A stretch of DNA of 64,000 nt, taken from the NCBI GenBank assembly GCA_016712625.1, contig JADJQQ010000006.1:153828-217827 (forward strand), given 5' to 3'. The translations under genes were made by a program, and so were the position numbers. This stretch comes from Candidatus Competibacteraceae bacterium (GTDB taxonomy: Bacteria > Pseudomonadota > Gammaproteobacteria > Competibacterales > Competibacteraceae). Numbering within the stretch: the stretch's first letter is position 1; each line of letters opens with the position of its first letter. The notes under the pieces were generated by a model. The model saw only the letters and a list, made by a program, of their open reading frames with translations, was not told where the DNA came from and made no database searches. Below, piece after piece: positions 1 through 10,432 of the stretch.

Positions 1-48
1 AGCGCCCCGCACCCTCAATCCCACGCTCAAATTTCCCAACTTTCTGTC

Positions 49-1275
49 ATGACGCCTGAAGATCGCTGGTTGCTACCGGAAGGTATTGAGGAAATTTTGC
101 CTCCCGCCGCTTATCGGTTGGAGCGGCTGCGACGTAATTTATTGGATTTATACGGGAGCTGGGGTTACGAGCTGGTGGTGCCGCCCCTGATCGAGTTTTT
201 AGACTCGCTGTTAACCGGAACCGGTAACGATCTCGAACTCCAGACCTTCAAATTAACCGACCAACTGAGCGGCCGAATGATGGGGGTGCGGGCCGACATG
301 ACGCCCCAAGTCGCCCGCATCGACGCGCACTTGCTCAAACGTGATGGGCCGGTGCGGCTATGTTACATGGGGACGGTGCTGCGCACTCGCGCCGATGGTT
401 TTGGCGGTTCCCGCAGCCCCTATCAGGCCGGTGCGGAGCTGTACGGCCACCAGGGTTATGAAAGCGATCTGGAAGTACTGACCCTGATGTTGCTAACGTT
501 GGCGACCGCGGGAATCGACCAGGTGCATCTGGATTTGGGACATGTGGCGATTTTCCGGGAGTTAGTGGCTTGGGCCGGACTCGATCAGGAACGCGAGGGC
601 TGGCTGTTTGAAGCGCTGCAACGCAAGGCATTACCCGAAATCCGCGAGCAACTGGCGAGTTGGCGGCTGCCAGCGGCGTGCGAGCGTTTGTTGCTGGGGT
701 TAGCGGAAATGCATGGTGGGCTAGAGGTGCTGGACGAAGCCGAGGCGTTGCTGACCGAGGGTGGCGTGCGGATCGGTGAGGCGCTTGAAACGCTGCGGCG
801 TTTGATCGCCGCACTGCGGCGGGGATGGCCAGCGCTGCCGATTCATGTCGATTTGGCTGAATTGCGGGGCTATCACTATCACACTGGCGTGGTGTTTGCC
901 GCCTATGTGCCGGGTCAGGGTCAAGCGGTGGCACAGGGCGGCCGTTACGATGAAATCGGTCAGGTGTTCGGCCGAGCTCGCCCAGCGACCGGTTTTAGCG
1001 TCGACTTGGCGACTTTATTGCGGCTGAGTTCGCTATCGCAAAGTTGCCCTGCCGGAATCTACGCGCCCGCCGTGGGCGATCCATCACTCGAGCGGCAAGT
1101 GGCGATGCTGCGGGACCGAGGTGAACGCGTGATCCGGGCATTATCCGGCGCTGTTGAAGTGCCCCAGGCTTTAGGGTGTGATCGGGCGCTGGTATTCCAG
1201 CGGGAGGCGTGGGTGGTGGTCCCTTTGGCAAAACCCTCCAGTAACTGCGGTCAGAATAACGAAGCGAATCATTAG
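49..1275 (+). CDS. hisZ: ATP phosphoribosyltransferase regulatory subunit HisZ
   Basis: Regulatory subunit that pairs with the short-form HisG to catalyse the first step of histidine biosynthesis in the cytoplasm. It has the class II aminoacyl-tRNA synthetase-like fold without the anticodon-binding domain. Visible HisRS-like motifs are RADMTPQVAR near residues 81-90, MGTVLR near 107-112, QAGAELYG near 126-133, and a YHYHTG...GGRYD segment near 275-300. The protein is 408 aa, slightly longer than the usual ~390. The extra residues are a polar tail after WVVVPL, where most homologues stop. The ATG has only a weak ribosome site. It lies 9 bp before purA, the usual gammaproteobacterial order, so the two are probably cotranscribed with upstream genes outside the window. 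Confidence 0.95.
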   Translation: MTPEDRWLLPEGIEEILPPAAYRLERLRRNLLDLYGSWGYELVVPPLIEFLDSLLTGTGNDLELQTFKLTDQLSGRMMGVRADMTPQVARIDAHLLKRDGPVRLCYMGTVLRTRADGFGGSRSPYQAGAELYGHQGYESDLEVLTLMLLTLATAGIDQVHLDLGHVAIFRELVAWAGLDQEREGWLFEALQRKALPEIREQLASWRLPAACERLLLGLAEMHGGLEVLDEAEALLTEGGVRIGEALETLRRLIAALRRGWPALPIHVDLAELRGYHYHTGVVFAAYVPGQGQAVAQGGRYDEIGQVFGRARPATGFSVDLATLLRLSSLSQSCPAGIYAPAVGDPSLERQVAMLRDRGERVIRALSGAVEVPQALGCDRALVFQREAWVVVPLAKPSSNCGQNNEANH

Positions 1276-2580
<1,305 letters not shown>

Positions 2581-2596
2581 ACCGTCCAGAGACGCC

Positions 2597-2623
2597 AAAG
2601 GCCCGGCGTTGACCGGGCCTTTT
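2597..2623. terminator. Bidirectional rho-independent terminator between purA and tRNA-Leu
   Basis: A perfect hairpin, AAAGGCCCGG / CCGGGCCTTTT with a six-base loop, starts 16 bp after purA. Because the stem is flanked by A's on one side and T's on the other, it can stop purA transcription rightward and tRNA transcription leftward. Confidence 0.88.
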
Positions 2624-2628
2624 CCATC

Positions 2629-2715
2629 TGGTGCCGAAGAGAGGACTTGAACCTCCACTGGGTTACCCCAACTAAGACCTGAACCTAGCGCGTCTACCAA
2701 TTCCGCCACTTCGGC
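2629..2715 (-). tRNA. tRNA-Leu (anticodon CAG)
   Basis: Read on the minus strand, the 87-nt sequence starts GCCGAAGTGGCGGAATTGG and ends with the acceptor strand CTTCGGCA followed by an encoded CCA. The acceptor arms pair (GCCGAAG/CTTCGGC). The anticodon stem CTAGG/CTTAG closes a seven-base loop TTCAGGT, giving anticodon CAG (reads CUG codons). A long variable arm typical of leucine tRNAs is present, and the T-loop is GTTCAAGTC. It is transcribed against purA and rnr from its own promoter. Confidence 0.96.
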
Positions 2716-2750
2716 TAAGCAACGGTCGCTTAAAGCGACGACGGGAGCGC

Positions 2751-2779
2751 ACTATACGGATTGCGCTTCAGCCTGTCAA
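2751..2779 (-). promoter_or_regulatory. Sigma-70 promoter of tRNA-Leu
   Basis: On the minus strand there is a perfect -35 box TTGACA (2774-2779), a 17-bp spacer and a -10 box TATAGT (2751-2756). A GC-rich discriminator GCGC follows, as is typical of stringently controlled stable-RNA promoters. It lies about 35 bp upstream of the mature tRNA 5' end. Confidence 0.88.
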
Positions 2780-2820
2780 TCATTTGTCTTTCATGCTTTT
2801 GCAACTTTATTGAAGTGAAT

Positions 2821-5064
2821 ATGACTCAAAAAAAACGGAGTTCCTGGCGTCAACTCGATCCATTTCTGGCGCGAGAGCAGGAAAAGTACGGCCGCGCCAC
2901 GCCCAGCCGGGAATTTATCCTGCACTATCTGGAAGAGCGGGGAATGCCGCTGACCTTGCAAGAACTTTGCGCCGAGTGGCAGATCAGCGACGACTGGGAA
3001 ATCGACGCCTTGTCCCGGCGCTTGCGGGCGATGGAGCGGGAAGGCCAGTTGATCCGTAATCGTCGAGAAGGGTATGGACCGGTCGCCAAGATGAATCTGG
3101 TGCCCGGCCGGGTTATCGGCCATGCCGAGGGCCACGGCTTTCTGATTCCCGACGAGGGCGGCGATAACCTATTTCTCTCGCCACGGCAGATGCGAAAACT
3201 GCTGCACGGCGACCGGGCGGTGGCGCGGGTGATTGGCGTCGATTATCGAGGTCGCCGGGAAGGCGCTATCGTCGAGGTGTTGGAGCGTAACACCCAAACG
3301 GTGGTCGGGCGCTTCTGCGAGGAACGCGGCACCTGGTTCATCAGACCTGACAACAAGCGAATCAACCAGGATATTGTGGTGCCGCCCGATGGGCGTGGTG
3401 AAGCGCAGGCCGGTCAAATCGTCATCGCCGAACTGATCGAGCAACCCAGCGCCCAAAGCCGCCCGCTGGGTCGAATCAAGGAGATCTTGGGCGAACATAT
3501 GGCGCCGGGGATGGAAATTCGCATCGCCATCGCCAGTCACGGTATTCCGGTCGAGTGGCCGGAAATAGTGGCGGAGGAAGCCAGCCATTATGGTGAGGCC
3601 GTGCCAGAATCGGCCAAGAAAGGGCGCTGGGATTTGCGTGCCACGCCGCTGGTGACCATTGACGGGATCACGGCGCGTGATTTCGATGACGCGGTCTATT
3701 GCGAGCGGCGAGGGGCCAACTGGTGGCTGCTGGTGGCTATCGCCGATGTGTCCTGGTACGTCCGGCCGGGCACGACGCTGGATCACGAAGCGCGCAAGCG
3801 CGGTAACTCGGTCTATTTCCCGGATCGGGCGATCCCGATGTTGCCGGAAACGTTGTCCAACGGGCTGTGCTCGCTCAATCCCGCAGTAGATCGGCTCTGC
3901 ATGGTTTGTGAAATGACGATCAATGCCCAGGGCCGCATTATCCGCTCCCGTTTCGCCGAGGCCGTGATGCGCTCTCACGCCCGACTGACCTACGACACGG
4001 TGGCGGCCATTGTCGCCGATCGCGATCCGCGAGTTCGAGCCGAGCATGCGGCGATAGCGTCGCATCTAGATCGCTTGTACGAGCTGTATCAGGTACTGCG
4101 CGTTAGCCGCGAGCAGCGCGGCGCGATGGACTTCGATTCTCAGGAAACGATGATCGAATACGGCGCGGATCGCAAGATCGAGCAGATTTTGCCCACCGAG
4201 CGCAATGACGCCCATCGCTTGATTGAGGAGTGCATGATTTCCGCCAACGTGGCGGCGGCGCGCTTTCTGCAACGCCACAAGATGCCAGGGTTATATCGAA
4301 TCCATCAAGGACCGACCCTGGATCGGCTGAACAAGTTACGCGCTTTTCTGGGTGAATTGGGCTTGGGGTTAAGCGGCGGCGACAAACCATCGCCGCTGGA
4401 TTACACGCGCTTGTTGGCGCGGGTTAGCGACCGGCCTGACGCGCATCTCATTCAAACGGTGATGCTGCGTTCGCTCGCTCAGGCGGTTTATAGCCCTGAG
4501 AGCGTTGGACATTTTGGTCTGGCCTTGGACGCCTACGCCCATTTCACCTCGCCGATTCGCCGATATCCCGACTTGCAAGTGCATCGCGCCATCCGCCATG
4601 TGCTAAACGGTGGCAAGACAACGGATTTTCCTTATAGCCCGGTCGATCTGGTTGGCTTGGGCGAGCATTGTTCGATGACCGAACGGCGGGCCGATGAAGC
4701 GGTGCGCGATGCGGTGGAATGGTTGAAATGCGAATACATGCTCGACAAGATCGGCCAGAGCTTCGATGGCGTCATTACGGCCGTCACCGGTTTTGGCCTA
4801 TTTGTGGAATTGAGTGGCGTCTACGTGGAAGGATTGGTGCATGTCACCGCGTTGCGCAACGATTACTATCGTTTTGACCCGGTGGGCCATCGCCTACAGG
4901 GCGAACGTTCCGGGCAGGTCTACCGGCTGGGCGACGGGCTACAGGTACGCGTGGTGCGGGTGGATTTGGATGAACGCAAAATTGATTTTGAGTTAGTTGA
5001 ACGCGAGCGCCAGGACGGCGCGCGGCGCAACCGTTGGAATCGCAGCCCGCGCAAGAAAGGCTAG
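2821..5064 (+). CDS. rnr: Ribonuclease R
   Basis: Processive 3'-to-5' exoribonuclease that degrades structured RNA, mRNA and rRNA. Translated from the ATG at 2821 it is 747 aa. An upstream in-frame TTG at 2761 would place the start on the tRNA promoter and is unlikely. Domain order: winged-helix-like N-terminus (~25-90), cold-shock domains (~80-240), the RNB catalytic domain with the metal-binding core ITARDFDDAV near 283-292, and a C-terminal S1 domain (~645-725, FDGVITAVTGFGLFV). A short basic tail RRNRWNRSPRKKG ends the protein; it is shorter than the long lysine-rich tail of E. coli RNase R. The rlmB gene follows 6 bp later, as in many gammaproteobacteria. Confidence 0.96.
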   Translation: MTQKKRSSWRQLDPFLAREQEKYGRATPSREFILHYLEERGMPLTLQELCAEWQISDDWEIDALSRRLRAMEREGQLIRNRREGYGPVAKMNLVPGRVIGHAEGHGFLIPDEGGDNLFLSPRQMRKLLHGDRAVARVIGVDYRGRREGAIVEVLERNTQTVVGRFCEERGTWFIRPDNKRINQDIVVPPDGRGEAQAGQIVIAELIEQPSAQSRPLGRIKEILGEHMAPGMEIRIAIASHGIPVEWPEIVAEEASHYGEAVPESAKKGRWDLRATPLVTIDGITARDFDDAVYCERRGANWWLLVAIADVSWYVRPGTTLDHEARKRGNSVYFPDRAIPMLPETLSNGLCSLNPAVDRLCMVCEMTINAQGRIIRSRFAEAVMRSHARLTYDTVAAIVADRDPRVRAEHAAIASHLDRLYELYQVLRVSREQRGAMDFDSQETMIEYGADRKIEQILPTERNDAHRLIEECMISANVAAARFLQRHKMPGLYRIHQGPTLDRLNKLRAFLGELGLGLSGGDKPSPLDYTRLLARVSDRPDAHLIQTVMLRSLAQAVYSPESVGHFGLALDAYAHFTSPIRRYPDLQVHRAIRHVLNGGKTTDFPYSPVDLVGLGEHCSMTERRADEAVRDAVEWLKCEYMLDKIGQSFDGVITAVTGFGLFVELSGVYVEGLVHVTALRNDYYRFDPVGHRLQGERSGQVYRLGDGLQVRVVRVDLDERKIDFELVERERQDGARRNRWNRSPRKKG

Positions 5065-5070
5065 CAGTCA

Positions 5071-5820
5071 GTGGCTGAAGAATTCATACACGGCGTACAC
5101 GCGGTGGCGGCGGCGCTAAAGTACGAGCCAGGGCAGGTGCGCGGCCTGTGGGTGGAACGCCAGCGGCGGGACGCGCGGATACAGGGGCTATTGGACGAAG
5201 CCGCGGGTCAGGGAGTGCCGATCCAGCCCGTGACGCGGGCGGAACTGGATCGTTTGAGCGGTGGCGTCCGCCATCAAGGCGTATTGGCCCGGCTCGTGAT
5301 TCAGCAGTCTGCTTGTGTTGAAGCGGATTTGCCTGGTTTGCTGGAAGCCGCGCCGGAGCCAGCGCTGTTGCTGGTGCTGGATGGCGTGCAAGACCCGCAT
5401 AATCTAGGCGCCTGCCTGCGCAGCGCGGCCGCGGCGGGTGTGCAGGCGGCCATCGCCCCTGCTGACCGGGCGGTTGGATTGAATGCCACGGTACGGAAGG
5501 TGGCCTGTGGAGCGGCGGACAGAGTGCCGTTTGTGCCGGTGACTAATCTGGCGCGGACGCTGCGAAGTTTGCAAGCGCGGGGCGTATGGGTCGTCGGCGC
5601 GGTGGGAGAAGCAAGGGAGAGTCTCTATCAACTGGATTTTACGCCGCCCACCGCCATCGTGCTGGGGGCGGAGGAGAAAGGCTTGCGGCGGCTGACGCGT
5701 GAGGCCTGCGACCGGCTGGCGCGGATACCGATGGCCGAAGGCGGGGTCGAAAGCCTGAACGTGTCAGTGGCGGCCGGGATTTTTCTGTTTGAGGCCAGAC
5801 GACAGCGCGGGTGGCGTTGA
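5071..5820 (+). CDS. rlmB: 23S rRNA (guanosine-2'-O-)-methyltransferase RlmB
   Basis: SpoU/TrmH-family (SPOUT) methyltransferase expected to modify G2251 in the peptidyl-transferase P-loop of 23S rRNA using S-adenosylmethionine. The 249 aa protein has an N-terminal substrate-binding domain (~1-75) and a C-terminal knotted domain. Motif 1, DGVQDPHNLGACLRSA, is near 111-126. Motifs 2 and 3 are seen as LGAEEKGL near 195-202 and IPMAEGGVESLNVSVA near 215-230. The start is GTG 6 bp after the rnr stop, with AAAGG upstream, so it is translated as part of the rnr operon. It converges with the attH-like gene on the other strand. Confidence 0.95.
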   Translation: MAEEFIHGVHAVAAALKYEPGQVRGLWVERQRRDARIQGLLDEAAGQGVPIQPVTRAELDRLSGGVRHQGVLARLVIQQSACVEADLPGLLEAAPEPALLLVLDGVQDPHNLGACLRSAAAAGVQAAIAPADRAVGLNATVRKVACGAADRVPFVPVTNLARTLRSLQARGVWVVGAVGEARESLYQLDFTPPTAIVLGAEEKGLRRLTREACDRLARIPMAEGGVESLNVSVAAGIFLFEARRQRGWR

Positions 5821-5826
5821 AACGGC

Positions 5827-6988
5827 TCATTTGACGTTGGCGGCCGCATCGTAGCGGGTCATCTCCAAATATCCCTGACCACCGAGAGGCTGATTCCCAG
5901 CGCGGCCGTTTACCGTAACAGCCCCTTCCCAATAGCGCACCGTCAAGCGCATTTCCTGATCGGCGATTTTTGGCCTAATGGTGAGAAAGATCTTCTCGGT
6001 GGGCACATGCAACCGCCAGCTGGCGGGATAACGGTCGCCGGTTGTCGGGCTGAGCCATTCTCCCGCTGGCTGTAACTCCACCTCGTCCCAGCGTAGCGCC
6101 TTCGTTTGGCCGTCAGCGGCCACCAACATGCCTTGGCTATGGCTGTCAGTAGTGCCATCCTTGCGGCGCAACCGATAGAACATCAACTCCCGGCCATCAT
6201 CCAGTTGCAAGGCAAACCAGTCCCAGCCGCTTTGCTCAGGTCCCAGAGCGCTCGTGCTCCATTCTCGATCCAGCCAGCTGGCGCCATTGACCGTGAAGGT
6301 GGTGCTATCCAGTTGCATCGTGCCTTGGGTTGGCAAGCGAGGGTATGAGTAGTAATAAGACGCATTGCCGGGTTCCGCGCTTTTTTTGGCTCAATCCCTG
6401 ATCGCCTTGCAAGACCATCGGTTTCATCTCATTGAGGACCAAATCAAGCGCCACATTACCTTCCCGCGCTTGCACTCGCATGGGAAAAATAGCGGTTTCA
6501 TTTCCGCTCAAAGCCCAGTCATCCAACCAGACGCGAAACGGCGTGGCTTGCGCACCCGCCAGACCCATCTCCCCACGGTTGAGCCGCTCGAAGGCGTGGT
6601 GCTGATCGCCCGCGACATCGGTCAAGGCAAAATGGCCCAGGTAAATCTGGTTCGTCCGCCAAGCGGAATCGGCCAGCGGCGGCGTGGGAGAGAGCGCAAT
6701 GCGAAACAGGGTCAATTGATAGCCGAATTGCCGCCCGGTGGCGTCAGCCAGATTGCCAGTCACATACCACCATTCATTGCGGAAATCCGGGTGTGGGCCG
6801 TGATCGGTCGGAAATTGGAAGGGCCGAGGCGCATAGGCGCGTTGATAGCCGGCGTTGTCATTACCCCCCAGTGCTGAAGTCACCGCGACGGTCTCAGCCA
6901 TTTTTGACCGGGGCCAAAATAAATAACTGGCCAGCGCGATGCTCAGCAGCAGAGTCCCTATCGCTAACCATCGGTATCGCTCAGTCAT
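5827..6988 (-). pseudogene. AttH-like lipocalin/carotenoid hydratase-family protein, frameshifted
   Basis: Two adjacent minus-strand frames together make one AttH/CrtC-type protein of about 385 aa. It has an N-terminal membrane anchor (TLLLSIALASYLFWP), then HGPHPDFRNEWWYVTGNL, typical of the family start, and a C-terminal half with SGWDWFALQLDDGRELMFY. The frame breaks in a run of seven T (6381-6387 on the plus strand). Removing one base joins the halves through GLSQKSAEPGNASYYYSYPR, which restores the family's YYYS.PR segment. In att-type loci AttH is the secreted partner of an ABC exporter, and here it follows the permease by 29 bp. The lesion may be assembly error or real decay. The substrate is unknown. 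Confidence 0.82.
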
Positions 6989-7017
6989 GTTGGGCCGGCC
7001 GATTGATTCGCAAGCGC

Positions 7018-9519
7018 TTATTCGGATCGCAGCGCATCAGCGGGCGGGGTGCCGGCCATGCGCCAAATGGGATAAAGTCCTGCTAACAACGCGGCGGCTA
7101 TCGCTAGCGCCACGGTTTCCAACAGCAGCAGGGAACTGACCTGAAACGGCAGACTCCAGCCAAAGGCGCGACGATTAATGACAAAAATTAACACGAAGGC
7201 CATCATTAATCCGGTCGGCAACGCGAACAGACCAGCGGCAGCCCCCATAAAGCCCGTTTGTAACGAGACCAGTCCGCCGACCTCACGCACGGTCATGCCG
7301 GTGGCGCGCAGCACGGCGAACTCCCGCGCCCGCTCCAGTTGCAAGGCCAGCAGCGCGCTCAAGGTGCCGACCAGCGCGATCAGGACAGCCAGCAGGCGAA
7401 GCACGTTAGTGATGGTGAAGGTACGGTCGAAAATATCCAAGGTGAGCTCTTGAATGTCTCGATTGGGACGAATCATCAGTGGCTGAATGGTTCCCAGCCG
7501 TTGCTGCAAGCGTTCGCGCAAGGCGGACAGGCTGGTTTCTGATTCCGCATAAATGGCCGCTGAGCTGACCGAGCTATCCTGCCAGTAGCGTTGATAAGCT
7601 GAACGATGCAGCAGAATTCGGCCATGCTCCGAGCCGTAGTCTAAAAACACGCCAACGATGGGAAAAGCGCGTAAGCCGCCCGCTGTTGGCAAGGTCAGGG
7701 AATCGCCCGCGCGTAACCCTTGCCGATAGGCCAATGGTTCCGAAATGAGAATGGATTCGCCAGTTTGAAATGTTTGCCAGGTTTCGGTCGGATCGCCGTC
7801 AATCAGGCGGTAACCGGCTTGTGAGAGCGGAGCGAGCGCTACGGCCATTAATTGGATCGGCCGGCCATCCAGTTCGACTATGCTCCGCCGGTAAAGGGAA
7901 ACTCCAGCGATGCCAGGGGTGTCGTGCAACGCCGCTAACACTTGCGGTTGCAGGGTCTCCGTGCTACCTCCTGGAATAGTGGGAGGCGCAATGTATAAAT
8001 CGGCATTGAGTAAATCTTTGATCCAGAGGCTCACCCCACCGCGAAAACTATCGACCATGATCCCGACGCCCACCGTGGCCGCAAAGGCGATCATTAACGC
8101 CGCGGCGGCGATGCCGGTGCGGCTAAGATGTCGCGCTATGTCGCGATTGGCCATCCGCGCCAACAACCCCAGACGTTGGCACAGGGGCTGATTCAGGTGA
8201 ACCAGCGCCACGACCGCGGGAGGGGTTATCAAGGCGCAGCCGAAAATCAATAGAAATAGACCAATGAAGCCGGCGATTAACGAATGGGAAAGCGCCACTA
8301 CGCCGCCGCCGCTGGCGAGCAAGAGCAATCCGGCCAGCGCCAGTCGCGGTAAAACCGCCTGCCAGCGCGTTTCGAGGTGGCTACGGCTGAGCGCCGCCGC
8401 CGCGGGGATGTTGGCGGCTTCGCGAGCGGGCAGCCACGCCGCCGCCAGTGTCGCCGCTAGCCCTAGCGCGATGCTTTTGACCAATGACCATGGATCAATG
8501 AAAAAGTCTCGCACGCTAATAATGTAATACAGATCGTTGATGGTTCGGGTTACTAGATGGACTAATCCAGAACCCAACCATAACCCTAAGAGTACGCCGA
8601 AAAAGACACCAATCAGACCCAGCAGTAGCGCCTCACTGAGGACGCCCGCGAACAATTCACGGCGAGCGACCCCTAGCGCTCGTAGCGTCCCTAACAAACG
8701 GCGACGCTGTACGACCGCAAAAGTCATCGCGTTATAGATCAGGAACATCCCGACCATTAAGGCTAAGAAACTCATGGCGTTCAGGTTCAATGAAAAGGCG
8801 GCGCTGAGATCTTGGGTGGTTCGATTGCGTCTTTCAGAATTTTCCAACCGCAAATCAGACGGTAGCTCGCTTTGCAGTTCCTGAGCCAAACGTTCGCCAT
8901 CAGGGCCATCTGGCAGAATCAAATCGATGTAATTCAACTTTCCAGGTTGGCCCAGGACGATTTGGGCCGTACTGATGTCGGTGACGATCAATCCCGCCAG
9001 ATCGGTTCCTTGCAATGTGCCCACACGTTTCAAAGTGAAATGCCGCGTTCCGCGTCGCAGGGTAATTTGCTGGCCCACGCCTTCCGGCAACAGGGCCGCA
9101 TCGGCTTGCAGCAGCAATGCCCGAAAGTCGAAATCATTAGTGGCAATATCGGTGGCGGGAAGACGGAACGGCCCTTCGGCGAACGGATCTATACCGAGGA
9201 TTTGCAGTAGTTGGCCGGGTTGGTCGGCATCGGGTAGATAACCGGTCACCACGCGAGTACTTTGACGGAGATTGCGTTCCACGCGCAAGCGAGCGTACAG
9301 CGTCTCCGGGATCGCTTGAGAACCACCGACAATCCGGTGGGTGGCCGCTCCAGTGATCCGGCGCATGCTAAGCTCGAAGCTTCGACGGGCGCTGGCGTTG
9401 GCCAGATCGACCGCCAACACCACGGCGACGCCAAGGGCGATACCCAGAATCGCCAGTCCCAGTTGCCAGGGATGTTGCAACGGATGTCGGAGTAAGGCTC
9501 TCCAAAGCAAAGGAGTCAC
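7018..9519 (-). CDS. FtsX-like ABC transporter permease (AttFG/YbbP type)
   Basis: Inner-membrane permease of 833 aa with two FtsX cores, resembling YbbP or fused AttF-AttG. Visible features are an N-terminal membrane segment (~18-40), a large periplasmic MacB-like region (~45-250), a first set of membrane helices with RRRLLGTLRALGVARRE (~275-290), a second periplasmic region (~490-690), and a terminal set with REFAVLRATGMTVREVGG (~736-752). The GTG start overlaps the ATPase stop by 4 bases (GTGA) with GGGAGG directly upstream, so translation is coupled. Proteins of this type use ATP to drive extracytoplasmic conformational change on lipids or lipoproteins rather than import. The actual substrate cannot be read from sequence. 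Confidence 0.9.
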   Translation of the reverse strand: MTPLLWRALLRHPLQHPWQLGLAILGIALGVAVVLAVDLANASARRSFELSMRRITGAATHRIVGGSQAIPETLYARLRVERNLRQSTRVVTGYLPDADQPGQLLQILGIDPFAEGPFRLPATDIATNDFDFRALLLQADAALLPEGVGQQITLRRGTRHFTLKRVGTLQGTDLAGLIVTDISTAQIVLGQPGKLNYIDLILPDGPDGERLAQELQSELPSDLRLENSERRNRTTQDLSAAFSLNLNAMSFLALMVGMFLIYNAMTFAVVQRRRLLGTLRALGVARRELFAGVLSEALLLGLIGVFFGVLLGLWLGSGLVHLVTRTINDLYYIISVRDFFIDPWSLVKSIALGLAATLAAAWLPAREAANIPAAAALSRSHLETRWQAVLPRLALAGLLLLASGGGVVALSHSLIAGFIGLFLLIFGCALITPPAVVALVHLNQPLCQRLGLLARMANRDIARHLSRTGIAAAALMIAFAATVGVGIMVDSFRGGVSLWIKDLLNADLYIAPPTIPGGSTETLQPQVLAALHDTPGIAGVSLYRRSIVELDGRPIQLMAVALAPLSQAGYRLIDGDPTETWQTFQTGESILISEPLAYRQGLRAGDSLTLPTAGGLRAFPIVGVFLDYGSEHGRILLHRSAYQRYWQDSSVSSAAIYAESETSLSALRERLQQRLGTIQPLMIRPNRDIQELTLDIFDRTFTITNVLRLLAVLIALVGTLSALLALQLERAREFAVLRATGMTVREVGGLVSLQTGFMGAAAGLFALPTGLMMAFVLIFVINRRAFGWSLPFQVSSLLLLETVALAIAAALLAGLYPIWRMAGTPPADALRSE

Positions 9520-10217
9520 CTCCCTATCTCCCGAATCTGCCCTCCATCCAGATAGAGAAGGCGGTCGGCGCGAGTAGCCACTTCTCGGCTGTGGGTCACC
9601 ATAATGATGGTCGTTCCGACTTGCTGATGGAGGTTTAGCAGCAAGTCCAGAATTCGTTCACCCGTTGCGCTGTCCAAATTACCGGTCGGCTCATCCGCCA
9701 GCACCAGCGCCGGGCGGTGTACCAAGGCTCGCGCGATGGCCAAGCGTTGCTGTTCTCCGCCAGAGAGCCGTTCGGGAAAGCTACCCTGGCGGGCGCCCAA
9801 GCCGATCTCATGCAGCAGCGCCAATGCATGCCCGCGCTGATCCGGTGTGGCTATGTTGTTTAATTCCAAGGGTAATAATAGATTTTCCTCAACGGTGAGG
9901 GTTGGAATTAAGTTGAAGAATTGAAAGATGAAGCCGATATGGCGCCGCCGAAATTGAGTGCGCTGGACTTCGGTGAGTTCAGTTATAATTTGGTCGCCGA
10001 TGCGGATTTGCCCACGGTCTGGCAGATCAATACCGCCTAGCAAGTTCAAAAGGGTCGATTTACCTGAACCGGATTGTCCAAGCAAGGCGACGAACGCTCC
10101 CCGGTGGATGTCTAAATTCAAGTCAGTGAAGATCGTGCGCTGATTATCGCCTTCGGCATAATGTTTGCCTATATTTTGGATCGTGATAAAAGTCGCTGCC
10201 GGAACATCAGTTTTCAT
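9516..10217 (-). CDS. ABC transporter ATP-binding protein (LolD/MacB/AttE type)
   Basis: Cytoplasmic ATPase of 233 aa and first gene of the minus-strand att-like operon. It has the Walker A loop GQSGSGKST near 47-55, the Q-loop [15 protein letters not shown], the signature [15 protein letters not shown] near 150-164, Walker [15 protein letters not shown] and the H-loop MVTHS. The wording of these motifs ([14 protein letters not shown]) places it in the MacB/LolD/FtsE group that pairs with FtsX-type permeases, which agrees with the gene that follows. Length is normal and no defect was seen. Confidence 0.93.
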   Translation of the reverse strand: MKTDVPAATFITIQNIGKHYAEGDNQRTIFTDLNLDIHRGAFVALLGQSGSGKSTLLNLLGGIDLPDRGQIRIGDQIITELTEVQRTQFRRRHIGFIFQFFNLIPTLTVEENLLLPLELNNIATPDQRGHALALLHEIGLGARQGSFPERLSGGEQQRLAIARALVHRPALVLADEPTGNLDSATGERILDLLLNLHQQVGTTIIMVTHSREVATRADRLLYLDGGQIREIGR

Positions 10218-10432
10218 TTAAGCTTTTAGGATGGAAATGGCCTTGGCTGGTGATCCTAATACTTTTTGCTGCTTTGTGGGAAAACGACATCAGCTTATCG
10301 GCTCAAAGATAGTGCTCCCAGAGATGGATTGACCGGGTGGTATGCTGGCTGAGCATCTCATCAAACCGACTCAACCTTGGCTCTGGACAGATTGGGATTG
10401 GGATTATTCAATGGTATTGGGGGTTGTCTCGG

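Noticed and set aside
335..934. Long open frame on the minus strand within hisZ
   Set aside because: It is antisense to a clear hisZ frame, has no recognisable protein features or ribosome site, and arises from GC-rich codon pattern.
2761..2820. Upstream TTG start for rnr
   Set aside because: It would lie on the tRNA promoter region and add a hydrophobic leader not seen in RNase R; the ATG at 2821 is preferred.
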